A program made the translations under genes and the position numbers. Below are positions 1-9,482 of a stretch of 64,000 nt of DNA, piece by piece (the stretch's first letter is position 1; every line of letters begins with the position of its first letter). The notes under the pieces are model-generated. The model was not told the DNA's origin, ran no database searches, and saw nothing but the letters and a program-made list of their open reading frames with translations. The stretch comes from Hamiltosporidium tvaerminnensis (Eukaryota; Microsporidia; Dubosqiidae). The stretch is taken from positions 186,001 through 250,000 of the forward strand of contig JAKIMF020000005.1 in the NCBI GenBank assembly GCA_022605425.2, in the 5' to 3' direction.

Positions 1-110
1 TACTAATTTAGATTTTACATTGAATTAAATTATGTGTGTGACTATTACAGAAATCCAAAAAACCAAATTATAATCGTTAAATTTTACATTTAATCTGTAA
101 AAGTATTTGT

Positions 111-323
111 CGTTGCCGTAATTTTCGGGAAGGCAGCTAAGTTTGAATTACGTCTCTAACAAAGAGATCGTATTCCCGCTCACCATTCCTCTGTTGTTGT
201 AAAGTAAAGAATTGTTTTTAGAAAAATTGTCTTTATTAATTTTGTTCATGATGGCACACCCCTCTAGTTTATTTTAAAATATAAAATAAAAATATAGTAT
301 TTTGTGATATAAATAATATCACA
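111..323. repeat. Interspersed ~210-bp repeat, copy 1, ending in a perfect hairpin
   Basis: This stretch is about 80% identical by eye to 28655-28869. Shared blocks include ATTTTCGGGAAGGC, CTAACAA(A/G)GAGATCGT, AAAGAATTGTTTTTA and GGCACACCCCT/AGCACACCCCT. Both copies finish with a T/A-rich palindromic tract and then TGTGATAT-AAATA-ATATCACA, an 8-bp perfect stem with a 5-nt loop (303-323). It lies 3' of the membrane-protein gene on the minus strand. No coding potential is seen. It may be the tail of a mobile element or a dispersed 3' element. Confidence 0.6.
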
Positions 324-454
324 GTCGTATAATTTTCCCAATAAAATAGTTTAAAATAGAAAGTTAATATTAAAACATTCGAAATAATGAATTACAGCTA
401 AATAACCTGTCTTATACGAAGATTTATATAGAAAGCATTTTTATTATATGATGA

Positions 455-1348
455 CTAAGAGATATTATAAATCGTTTCTAGATTTTTTAAATATTCTGCC
501 TCGTAAAATAAAAGAAAAATGGAGGATAGAATAGAAATTAATGCCGTAACTACCCGAAGAACCGGTATGTTTATATCAATCAAAGGCTTTGACTTTGCTA
601 ATAACATATAATAGCTCCATATATAGACCGTAAGAAGAAAAATAACTACTAAACCACATATAATCATAAGACAATAAACTAAAATGGTAAAACATCCTAT
701 TTCAGGTAATTCATTACCCTTGTAAACCATCATAAGTTTCTTACAAAAATCATACACTACAACACCGCAATCAAAAAAAGTTGTATAACAACTCATTATA
801 ACAATCCATGGTTTATAATAGCATGAAAATTTATGATATATCTCAATATAATTATCTTTATATACTTCATCATTTTCGTTATATTTACTATACCAATATA
901 TGGTGCTGTAAAACATAACTTTAATCAATAAAAATGTACCAAAGAATATGCATGATACTCGTGTAAGTTTCCAAAGAATAATATAGGCCAGATGTTTATA
1001 ACTTCTAATATCATTTGATATATTTTCACATAAAAAGATTAGCATTTTAAATACGACTGAAAACCAGAATAGAAAATCAAAAAATAACTCAATATTTCCT
1101 AAATTAATATCTTCGTAATAACTTTGAAATCGTTTTGATGAATTATTTATGTTTGTTTCTAGAATATCTGTTTTTTTATGAAACACAGTGAAAAATAATA
1201 AAATCAACATATTTATAGACATAAAACATATTAATCTAATAAACATGGAGTAATTTGTAAAGGAATTTAAATATTTGAATTTGAATTTGAATATAACATT
1301 AGAAAGCAATTTATCTTTCAAGTAAATATGTTTTTCTTGTAATAACAT
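455..1348 (-). CDS. Multi-pass membrane protein, unknown function
   Basis: A 297-residue open frame starts at a true ATG. I do not recognise the family. About six hydrophobic stretches can be seen, near residues 37-57, 88-107, 120-147, 181-200, 220-247 and 260-282. They are separated by short polar loops, including an Asn/Asp/Tyr-rich loop around residues 150-170. The N-terminus is Lys-rich and has no cleavable signal peptide. This predicts an integral membrane protein with a cytosolic N-terminus. No C-rich block lies immediately upstream of the start, unlike the conserved genes in this window. The frame is long and intact for such AT-rich DNA, which supports a real gene. Confidence 0.6.
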   Translation of the reverse strand: MLLQEKHIYLKDKLLSNVIFKFKFKYLNSFTNYSMFIRLICFMSINMLILLFFTVFHKKTDILETNINNSSKRFQSYYEDINLGNIELFFDFLFWFSVVFKMLIFLCENISNDIRSYKHLAYIILWKLTRVSCIFFGTFLLIKVMFYSTIYWYSKYNENDEVYKDNYIEIYHKFSCYYKPWIVIMSCYTTFFDCGVVVYDFCKKLMMVYKGNELPEIGCFTILVYCLMIICGLVVIFLLTVYIWSYYMLLAKSKPLIDINIPVLRVVTALISILSSIFLLFYEAEYLKNLETIYNIS

Positions 1349-1674
1349 TTTCTATATTTGGAAATAATAATTTGTACTAAAATGTATTTTTTTTAGAAAA
1401 AATGATTATAGAAGGTGGCATTATATAAATATAGAAATACAATTTCTAAAGAAATCAAATATTTTTTTTAATCAAAAGAAATTTTAATAAATTAAAAACG
1501 AAATATTTTAGAAAATAAAGAAATTTATTTGAATTTATTAACTAGTAAACTGTTTGCTAAGATTTGTTATGAATATAATGCTTCATATTTATGTCTTTAG
1601 CTATTTAAAATCAGATTAATTGTAATCTCTTATTTTTCCAAAAAAAACAATTTGATAAATTAAGATTTCTATTT
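1349..1674. other. AT-rich intergenic, no gene seen
   Basis: About 325 bases of A/T-rich sequence between the membrane-protein start and the first copy of the ~730-bp repeat. I see no open frame or RNA gene here. Confidence 0.5.
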
Positions 1675-2223
1675 GATAAAAATCATATCTGTTTCATCAA
1701 GTAGCAAGTTTTTATGGTTTTCATGACATTAACGAAGTTCTTTTTCTAAGATAAATACTACGCAAGAATATGCAGTATTTCTGTTTACTCTACACTTTAC
1801 GAACCGGAATAGGCTTTTAGCTAAGATATATCTCGGCGACTTACATGGAATCTACTTAGATGTTGTATTTCCATACCAAAAATATAACCTGCTAATTAGC
1901 ATTCCTGGCTTTTCAAAGAGCTTTTTGAATCTATTTTGTGCTAAGTCTTCTAACTAGAGTGAGTAAGGCTAGCTCTTTCTATGCTTTTACATGGTAATTA
2001 CCTTTAAGTTCAGCTGCAATCTGCAATCTAGTTACATAAAAAACTACAAATAAATTTATAGAAAGAGTTTTGCTATTTCTTAGACCTCTCCTCCTTATAA
2101 CAAACCCTCTTAAATAAACCGAAGATATAGTGTGGTTTTATTCGCACCAAAAATTCAAACAATACTCTATAAATTTCGCGTATTCATTACCAAAGAGATA
2201 GTTTTTGTCGTGTTATTTTGTCT
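1675..2223 (-). repeat. ~730-bp interspersed element, copy 1 (internally deleted, old)
   Basis: It aligns on the minus strand with the better copies at 5670-6390 and 39806-40536. Recognisable blocks are the 3' GACATTAACG.AGTTCT, the TCTACACTTT..GAACC block, TAACCTGCT, CTAAGTCTTCTAAC and the 5' AGTGTGGTTTTATTC block. About 180 bases between roughly 1743 and 1755 are missing compared with the full copies. The 5' end is decayed. Confidence 0.7.
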
Positions 2224-2353
2224 CAGATATATTTTTCATTTCTCTTTATTAAGTACTTTATGATTTTCACTCTTCCCTTTCTTTACTTACCTTCAACTAT
2301 TTCTCCACCCCTTAAAATTTTAATTTTTTTTATAACAAAAATTATTCTTTAAT

Positions 2354-2356
2354 CCC
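2354..2356 (+). promoter_or_regulatory. CCC block just 5' of the Rpn12-like start
   Basis: CCC lies two bases before the ATG at 2359. Comparable C-rich blocks precede the starts of the B-box gene (5052-5054), LRR gene 1 (15633-15636), the 388-residue membrane protein (42043-42046), the cytidylyltransferase (45442-45444), LSm5-like (47471-47473) and SF3A1 (48922-48924). This is a known microsporidian start-proximal signal and supports these start choices. Confidence 0.5.
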
Positions 2357-2358
2357 TT

Positions 2359-2835
2359 ATGGATTTAACATTTGAAGATTTAGAAAATAAATGTTTGGAT
2401 TCAATAAAGAAAAACAATATTTCTACATTTCTCCATCTTTTTCCATTTTACCAATACAAACTTGATAATTATACGTCTTCAACACCAATAATTATATGTT
2501 TTAGATTACTTACTCTTCTAAATAATGATATGTGTATGTATTATCAGTTACAAGAAACTTATACTACAGAAGATCCCCATTATGAATTTGTATTTGAAAT
2601 AGAAAAGTGTCTGAGCACAGGAAGTTTAAACAAACTCAATAAAATTGCCAGTGAAAATAAATATCCTTATTTTAAAGAAATTATATTTCAAATTATTTCT
2701 GATTTTAGAAAAGAAATGCTTGAATTTGCCAATAATCCACCACAAAATCTTCCTTTCATTAATGATAAAGAATCTGCTCAACAGACTATAATTGATAGTA
2801 TATTTGTAATCAAAGAGTTGAGTAGAAATTATTAA
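2359..2835 (+). CDS. RPN12: Probable 26S proteasome regulatory subunit Rpn12 (PSMD8-like), short
   Basis: 158 residues. Residues about 48-120 follow the C-terminal helical core of Rpn12/PSMD8: a Leu-rich helix (RLLTLLNN), a stretch in the place where the family has its HP-x-SLEQYLMEGSYNK segment (here FEIEKCLSTGSLNKL), then a helix equivalent to the family's FFIDILLDTIRDEI (here FKEIIFQIISDFRKEM). Rpn12 belongs to the lid of the 19S particle and has the CSN8/PSMD8/EIF3K fold. The family is usually about 260-280 residues, so this copy would lack most of the N-terminal half, a common degree of shortening in microsporidia. The start is supported by CCC two bases upstream. The identification comes from pattern matching by eye; another PCI-type helical protein is possible. 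Confidence 0.5.
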   Translation: MDLTFEDLENKCLDSIKKNNISTFLHLFPFYQYKLDNYTSSTPIIICFRLLTLLNNDMCMYYQLQETYTTEDPHYEFVFEIEKCLSTGSLNKLNKIASENKYPYFKEIIFQIISDFRKEMLEFANNPPQNLPFINDKESAQQTIIDSIFVIKELSRNY

Positions 2836-3384
2836 ATCCTTACATTTGTCTCTATTTTTAAATTTTATATTTTTATTTGTCTCTCTTCTAATTTTTATGC
2901 ATTTTTTTAATGAAATTTTTTTATTTCTAAAATAAAATCCTTGGAAAAAAATAATTTTGAAATTTAAAAATAAATTTGTTAAAACATTTCAAATAAAGAA
3001 AACTTAAGTTTAATTTCCAAGCCATCCTCTCCAAATAAAATAAAATCAATTTAAATAAGAAAATAAGAAATCCTTAAATAAACAATAGAAATTAAGAAAT
3101 AAATTAGAAATGAATAGAAATAAAAAATCAGAAGTCCTAAAATCCTTATTTAGAAAAATAAAATATTTAAATCCTAAAATCCTAAAAAAAATAGAAATCC
3201 TTTAATAAACAATAGAAATAGAAATTAAGAAATAAAATAATGAATTAAAAATCCTTAAATCCTAAAATATAAAAAATTCTAAACTATAAAAAATCCTTCA
3301 TTAGAAAAATCCTTAATTAGAAAAATATTTTATTCTTCACTTCTTTCAAAAATATTATAAATAAATATTCACCCCTTATTTTCC
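2836..3384. repeat. Low-complexity A/T-rich intergenic with an imperfect duplicated segment
   Basis: The stretch is built of degenerate AAATCCTTAA/TAGAAATTAAG words. A segment of about 40 bp containing AAACAATAGAAATTAAG recurs at about 3070-3107 and 3196-3240. No gene is seen. Confidence 0.4.
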
Positions 3385-5046
3385 TTACCTTTTACTCTCC
3401 CTTGTTTCTACGTACATCTCCGTACTTTTTTTAAGTTTTTCTTTTCTTTCTTCATAAAAATTTTCCTTTTCTTCTATCACAACACTGAATTCACCTTTGA
3501 CATTAATATTATCATTCCCACTGACAACAACACACTCACTTTTACTTACATTTTCTACAGATTGAATTAAACAAAGATATTCTTTAACGATTCTTCCACC
3601 ATCTTTTTCTAAAGTATCCACATATTTCTTAATTCTTATACCTTCATCTTTTAATCTGTTCCATTCTATATATCCTGCATTTAATATTTGAAATTTCTTT
3701 TTCTCCCACCCGCTTATCTCATTTAAAGATTTTCTGTACATTTCTTCTAGTTTTTTTCGTACATCGAACGAACTTTTTAAAGATTTGTAATATTTTTCAT
3801 ATAAAATTTTCATTTTTAAATCACAATTATTTAAAAATAATTCTAATTTAGAATTTTGAATTTTACTTGAAGAATTATTTTCATAATTAAAATTATTTTT
3901 ATTTTTTCTCGGAGAATTAATTTTATTTTCATAATTGTTTTCATTTTCTTCTTCGTTTTTATTTTCAATATTTTGATCGATTTCTGATTTTCCAACGACT
4001 TGAATAATTTTCTGATTTAAAATTTTACAAGCTTCCAAATATTCCAACAATTCGTGTTCTTTTCCCTGGTGATTGCCTGCCATTCTACAGATACAGCACA
4101 CAGGTACACAGCATTTCATACAAACGTAATCTACCACACTATCTGGGTGGTAAATACAAGATATAAAATTAGAAAGTCCTACTTTTTCATAATAATATCT
4201 TTTATGTCGCATCGTAAATTCATTGCAATGAATATTTTTGTCACAATTTATACAAAATGAAGCTCTTTCAGCCAAACAAAACATTATTGAAGGAAAAGAC
4301 TGACACATCTCACAAAGTGAAGAATTTCTGGATTTCATTTCTAAATCATGATCGTAATTAAAGGTTATCTCATATAAAGGTAATATTCTTGAAGAATCTT
4401 TTAAAAGATACGAAAAAGATTTACAATTTTTATTTTCTTCAAAAGATTGATCTTTGATCAAAGAATCGTTTATAACTGATAAATCGATATTTTTTGAATT
4501 TCCAATTTGCCGTTTTTCTAAATTCGAAGAAGAACTCGATTTTTCTAAATTTGAAAAAATATTTTCATTTTTTGAATTTCCAATTGTCCGTTTTTCTAAA
4601 ATCGAAGAATCTGAATTTCTAGAAAAAGAACTCGATTTTTCAGAAAAAGAAAGATTTATAAGATCTTCGTCCTGTAAAACTTTAATATCTGTTATTTCAC
4701 TATTAAAATCGAATCGATTGCTTGGTACAATAAACGTATCGTAGTGACTCGGTGGTTGTACAGCATATCCTACATCTCTCGCAACATAAAGTGTATTTCC
4801 TACCGCTATTTCAGCTAAAAATACTTTGTGAGTCGTTTGTTTAAAATCAATTGGTACTCCAAGTATAGGAACTTCTATATTATTGCTGATAGAAGATACA
4901 GGCTGTGTATAAAGTCTCAATCTTCTGGTCGTTAAATATTTTTTAGAAAATGTTGTACTGTTGGAAGGCATAAGTGGTTTTATGTTTGTAACGGTGAGTG
5001 TTGTAGAATTTAAAAGGTATTTTAAATGTAATTCTATTTCTTGCAT
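3385..5046 (-). CDS. Two-B-box zinc-finger protein with coiled coil; N-terminal region resembles the tail of a PARP catalytic domain
   Basis: 553 residues from an ATG preceded by a CCC block. Two B-box-type zinc modules follow one another. The first, about residues 245-283, runs CEMC...C...CINCD...H...H; the second, about 297-331, runs C..H...CMKC..CCIC...H...H. A charged, probably coiled-coil segment follows at about 385-500. B-boxes bind two zincs and mediate protein interactions in TRIM-type proteins, but no RING is present. Residues 68-108 (FLAEIAVGNTLYV...YDTFIV) and 220-232 (ILPLYEITFNYD) resemble the last strands of PARP catalytic domains, separated here by a Ser/Glu-rich insert with two copies of an LEKR(T/Q)IGNSKN unit. 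No HG motif is seen, so activity is unlikely. The B-box call is firm; the PARP resemblance is tentative. Confidence 0.7.
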   Translation of the reverse strand: MQEIELHLKYLLNSTTLTVTNIKPLMPSNSTTFSKKYLTTRRLRLYTQPVSSISNNIEVPILGVPIDFKQTTHKVFLAEIAVGNTLYVARDVGYAVQPPSHYDTFIVPSNRFDFNSEITDIKVLQDEDLINLSFSEKSSSFSRNSDSSILEKRTIGNSKNENIFSNLEKSSSSSNLEKRQIGNSKNIDLSVINDSLIKDQSFEENKNCKSFSYLLKDSSRILPLYEITFNYDHDLEMKSRNSSLCEMCQSFPSIMFCLAERASFCINCDKNIHCNEFTMRHKRYYYEKVGLSNFISCIYHPDSVVDYVCMKCCVPVCCICRMAGNHQGKEHELLEYLEACKILNQKIIQVVGKSEIDQNIENKNEEENENNYENKINSPRKNKNNFNYENNSSSKIQNSKLELFLNNCDLKMKILYEKYYKSLKSSFDVRKKLEEMYRKSLNEISGWEKKKFQILNAGYIEWNRLKDEGIRIKKYVDTLEKDGGRIVKEYLCLIQSVENVSKSECVVVSGNDNINVKGEFSVVIEEKENFYEERKEKLKKSTEMYVETRESKR

Positions 5047-5669
5047 TTACAGGGTAAAAAAATCAAAGTTTTTCATTTTGTAAGGAAATTTATTAAACAA
5101 AGTTTTATTTTTTAAATATTTTTATGAATTAAAAAGAAAAATTTAATAAAAAGAAATTTAGAGATTTTTATTTTCTGTTTAATTTTCTGTTTATTTATAT
5201 TTCTGTTTAATTTTTTGTTTATTTAATTATTTAATTTTTGTTTATTTAAGTTCTGTATAGTTATTTTTTTATTTATTTAATTATTTGATTTCTGTTTATT
5301 TATATTATTATTTATTTAATTTTTTATTTAATTTTCTGTTTATTTTTATTTCTGTTTATTTAATTTTTCCATTATAAGTTTTTATTTCTGTTTTTTTTAT
5401 TTCAGTTTTTTTTATTTTTTTTTCGTTGAATTAACCGTTTATGACAAATTGATGAAAAAAATATATTTTTTTTATTTTTAACAAATTACTTTTTAATTTA
5501 CTGTTAGAAAAGATTTGAAAGGAATTGAATAAAGATTGAGAAATTTATTCTTTAATTAAAAAAATATATTAAATATTTAATGAAATTCAATTAAAGATTA
5601 AGAAACATTTTTTAATGCAAATATGAAACATTTAAATAATTATAGATTTTTTAAATATCACTAAGAGAA
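5047..5669. repeat. T-rich low-complexity tract
   Basis: About 5165-5410 is a degenerate array of TTTCTGTTTA/TTTAATT words on the plus strand, sitting 5' of the B-box gene. The rest is A/T-rich without a convincing frame. Confidence 0.5.
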
Positions 5670-6390
5670 GGGAGGATAACCACATAAAAAACTTTCTGCT
5701 TGGGAATGAGTGTGTGAAACTGGTGTGAGATCATTGTTTGGATTTTTGGTGTAAATACAACCACACTATATCTTCGGTTGTTCCATGGGAGTTGTTATGA
5801 GGAGAAGAGGTCTAAGAAATGGAGAAACTTTTTCTTCAAATTTATTTGTAGTTTTTTATGTAACCAGATTGCAGACCGCAGCTGAACATGTAGGTAATTG
5901 CCATGTAAAAGCATGGAAACCTAGCCTTTCTCACTCGGTTAGAAGACTTAGCGCCTGGGAGATATAAAAATAAAACCCATTAAAAGCCAGGAGAGCTAAG
6001 TAGCAGGTTATACCTGTTGGTATGACATTGTACTGTCCAGGTGGACCTCATGTAAGTCTCTGAAATATATCTTAGCTAGAAGTTTACTGGGTTCAGAAAG
6101 TTTAGAGTAATTGAGAATTCTGCATAATCTTGGGGGAGCCCAGGGAAGGCTTCGGCCTTCGATAATACTCCATGCAACGGCCATTACGAACTCCGGGCAA
6201 CTTCCTCGCCTATTAATTAGGTTCTAAACACCTGTTAGATGAAAGGCTTTGGGATGTAGGTATCGCAGGGGTTACCGATGGAGTGTTGGGGTAGCATTTA
6301 TTTATGTTAAACCTAGAACTGCGTTAATATCATGAAAACAAATATAACACTTGCCACTGTTTTAAAAAGATGTGATACTTTTAAATAAAG
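5670..6390 (+). repeat. ~730-bp interspersed element, copy 2 (near full length)
   Basis: This is a full-length copy, 721 bp, from GGGAGGATAACCACAT to the 3' end GATACTTTTAAATAAAG. It is highly similar to 39806-40536 on the other strand and clearly richer in G+C than its surroundings. It contains a perfect 6-bp hairpin with a UUCG loop, GAAGGC-TTCG-GCCTTC, at about 6147-6162. A 60-residue frame inside it (5785-5967) is shared with the 39.8-kb copy only because the two copies are so alike; I do not read it as a gene. Confidence 0.85.
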
Positions 6391-6730
6391 ATTTTTAGAA
6401 TTGTTTGAGAATTAAATTTATTTTTGTGATTGATAATTTACTAAAAATCCTAGAAGGAAAAATAAAATTTTAATAAATTCCATATTTAGGACTTAGAATT
6501 CACTAAAAAAGTTTTGCAAATACAACACAATTTGCATAAAAATATATTTAAAAATATTGATTAATAAAATTTTTTAAACAAAATTTATATCAAATTTAAT
6601 GTTGTTTTTAATTGAATAACGATTTGATATTCTAAATTTGCTAATTAAAAATATTTTATTAGTTTATGTTTTAAATAAAATGTTAGATTTAAAAAAGTAT
6701 CAGTTTTTGGAAAAAAATAAACTTATGATT
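6391..6730. other. AT-rich intergenic, no gene seen
   Basis: About 340 bases of A/T-rich sequence downstream of the small secreted-protein gene. No structure was recognised. Confidence 0.4.
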
Positions 6731-7240
6731 TTAATAATACGATGCAAGTATTTCTATATTTTTAGCGAATATAGTAATCGCTCGATTACATGAACAGATC
6801 ATGTCGTAACATATTCTTAAAACAATTTTATCCGTATAATCATCTATTCTAGCAAAAAGTTTCATTATATTTATAGTTTTGGTTTCAATATTTGTCATTA
6901 ATGGGTGTAAACGTTCTAAATAGCTTTCATGTATAACCAATTCTGCAAGTTTGATATAAAAACGTACTTTTAAATTAGAATATTTTCTTCTCAAATGATA
7001 AATAGATGTTTCAAGTATTTTTTTGGTAATATGAGGTTCCTTACTAGAAAATACCAAAGGTGGAAACATTGGACATATTTCTCGCGTAATTTTTGCCTCA
7101 TTTTCATCATCTTTCAACTTATAATATTTTATACCGATTGGTTTAGATTGTCTTCTCTCCAATAACTTTGCATTTTTCTCCCAAATGTATTTTCTGTTTG
7201 AAGAATGTATTAATGAACAAAAAAATAGAAAAACTAACAT
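6731..7240 (-). CDS. Small secreted protein, unknown function
   Basis: 169 residues from a true ATG. Residues 1-14 (MLVFLFFCSLIHSS) form a short signal-peptide-like hydrophobic segment followed at once by a basic, polar mature region. The mature part looks helical and contains four Cys, at ICPMF, RICYDMIC and SC. No known domain was recognised. There is no C-rich block upstream. A signal peptide plus an intact frame suggests a secreted or spore/host-interface protein, but the role is unknown. Confidence 0.55.
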   Translation of the reverse strand: MLVFLFFCSLIHSSNRKYIWEKNAKLLERRQSKPIGIKYYKLKDDENEAKITREICPMFPPLVFSSKEPHITKKILETSIYHLRRKYSNLKVRFYIKLAELVIHESYLERLHPLMTNIETKTINIMKLFARIDDYTDKIVLRICYDMICSCNRAITIFAKNIEILASYY

Positions 7241-9482
7241 TTTAACAAAAATATGTTATTTTTAAAATATATATTAACTCAAATTTGATAAATTAAATTA
7301 ATTTTGAATTGCTTAAATATAATTCTAGTCATAAAACTAATCTATTTAATTTATATTTAATAGAAATTATCAAATATTAGTTAATTTATATTTTAATAGA
7401 AATTATATATATGAAGACTAAAAAAATCTTTTTTTAATACTTTTTTAAACAAACATTACTAATTAGTTTTAAGTAGAAAAATTCAAATTTATATTATTTG
7501 GCTATATTTGTCAAATTAATAATTAAAATATTCAGAAATAATAAAAATGGCTTTTAAGAACAAATATTGATTTAGTTATAATCAAAAGTTATAAACAACT
7601 AACTTTGACTGTTTAAAAATTTATATTCTTTCTTTAAAATCATAATTAGTTTAAAAAGCGCAGCCTATAGAATATTAAACGCTTTCCAGATTTAACTCCT
7701 GATGCAAATTAAAATAGCAGAATAAATGAGTAAATTATTGTCTTTCGTAAAAAAACGAATAGAAAGATGATATAAGGGATTCATGTTAATCATTAAACCT
7801 ATACCGCTTATAATCGATATAAATTTAAAACCGATAAAAATACAGAATAAATATGGCATTTAAAGCAGTGTTGATTGATATCAAAACGATAACCATGTTA
7901 ATATCTTATAAAGAAAAAATAGAATTATTTTTTTATTTCTCAATTTGAAAATCACATCAGGAAGAAAGTTATAATTAAAAATTTATGGTCTTATTCAATA
8001 GAAACCAAAGAAACTTAAAAAATAAAGTAAAGCTCGATTTGTTTAAGTTGGAAAAAAAAATATTTTTTGCTGGATTTATATTTCCTACCTCTTTAGCTTG
8101 AATCATATTACCTTAATAATTCTGATGAAAAGACATATATATTTAAGACTTACGTATATTTATAATTATAATTGTAAACAATAAGATAACCTATTGTTCA
8201 CAGTATGGTAATTATATGCCAATAAGTTGAATCAACATAATTTGTACCGTAATTGTATGAACAATAACCAATTTTTCAACACAAATATACTTGTTTACAA
8301 AAAATTTAATATTTTTTAATTTTAATAAATTTGCGAGATGAATTGTTTAAAAAATGTTTAAATTTTATATTTGACTGTAAAATTATCTACGAGACAAATA
8401 CTTTAGAAATTAACGGCAACAGAAATAATTTGAAAATTACAACAACTAACCTTCATCACCATGAGTTCATTATAAATTTAAAAAAAATTACATATATTAT
8501 TTATATAGTCGACTAATTTTCCAAAAACTACTCACCTCGAAATGGTTAATTAATTAAAAAAATACAAAATATTAATAAGAGTCTTCCGATTAGGATATGA
8601 ATTTTTTGATTTTTTCATAAATTTTACACTTCCACCAATAGTGAGCAGAGAGACCTTGAAATACTTGGAAACGTGTAATTAGTCCAAATATCATTGATTA
8701 ACATCTTTCCTAGATTGTAGTATGTGGCAAGAAAAATATAATTTATATATTTTCTTTTATCCTTGTAAAGTTTTCAGTTTTTTAAAAAAAGTAATTTAAA
8801 TCAATTTGGTCCGATTTTTTATCTAAGAATTTATACAATTGTATGATAAGATCATTTTTTTGCATTTCCTCCGTTCAATTTATTTATATCTTCAATAATA
8901 ATTACATAAAACAATTATATTAGAACAATATGGAATTTTATATTTGATTAAATTAAATGATTTCCAATAAAAATTACTAAGAAGTTATACAATAAATATA
9001 TTAACCAATACAGCATATCGTTAAAAAAACAGTTTGTTTAAATAATAGAAAACTCATTCTACGAAAAATTTTCAACGAGAAAAAATATATAATGGAATAG
9101 AAATAGGTGGTAAAGGGAATAGAATAAACATAAAATTCCGAGTGTAAGCTATGGAAAATTAAGAGTAAATAAAACAGAAGAAGATAAATATGATGTGAAA
9201 AAAGATCCTGTAATTTTTACGAGAAATATCTAAAGTCGAGTAAAATGTAGATATAGAAGATTAGAAAAATATATGGTAAAACGGATTACATGAGAATCTA
9301 AAAACCCGATTAAAAAATTAATTTAGCAAATAAAGTAAAGAAAAAAAAATATATTTCGCTTTTTTGAAAGTAAAATTAAGGTCGTCATAAAAGCTTAACA
9401 GCTAGTTGAAATTATGTTCGAATAGAAAATAAATTTTTATTTAAAAAAATTATATTCAACATATCAAGTAGAACATTCAATT
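7241..9482. other. 2.2 kb AT-rich intergenic, no convincing gene
   Basis: The stretch is A/T-rich with short frames only. The longest (8331-8516) begins with TTG and has no supporting features. No transposon or RNA gene was recognised. Confidence 0.4.

Noticed and set aside
111-323. Helitron end, because of the terminal hairpin
   Set aside because: No CTRR follows the hairpin in either copy and no TC start or helicase was seen.
5785-5967. 60-residue frame, with a similar 77-residue frame at 40255-40488
   Set aside because: Both lie inside copies of the ~730-bp element and agree only because the copies are nearly identical; older copies break the frame and there is no domain.
8331-8516. Small gene
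   Set aside because: Starts with TTG, no start-proximal signal, no domain, A/T-rich chance frame likely.
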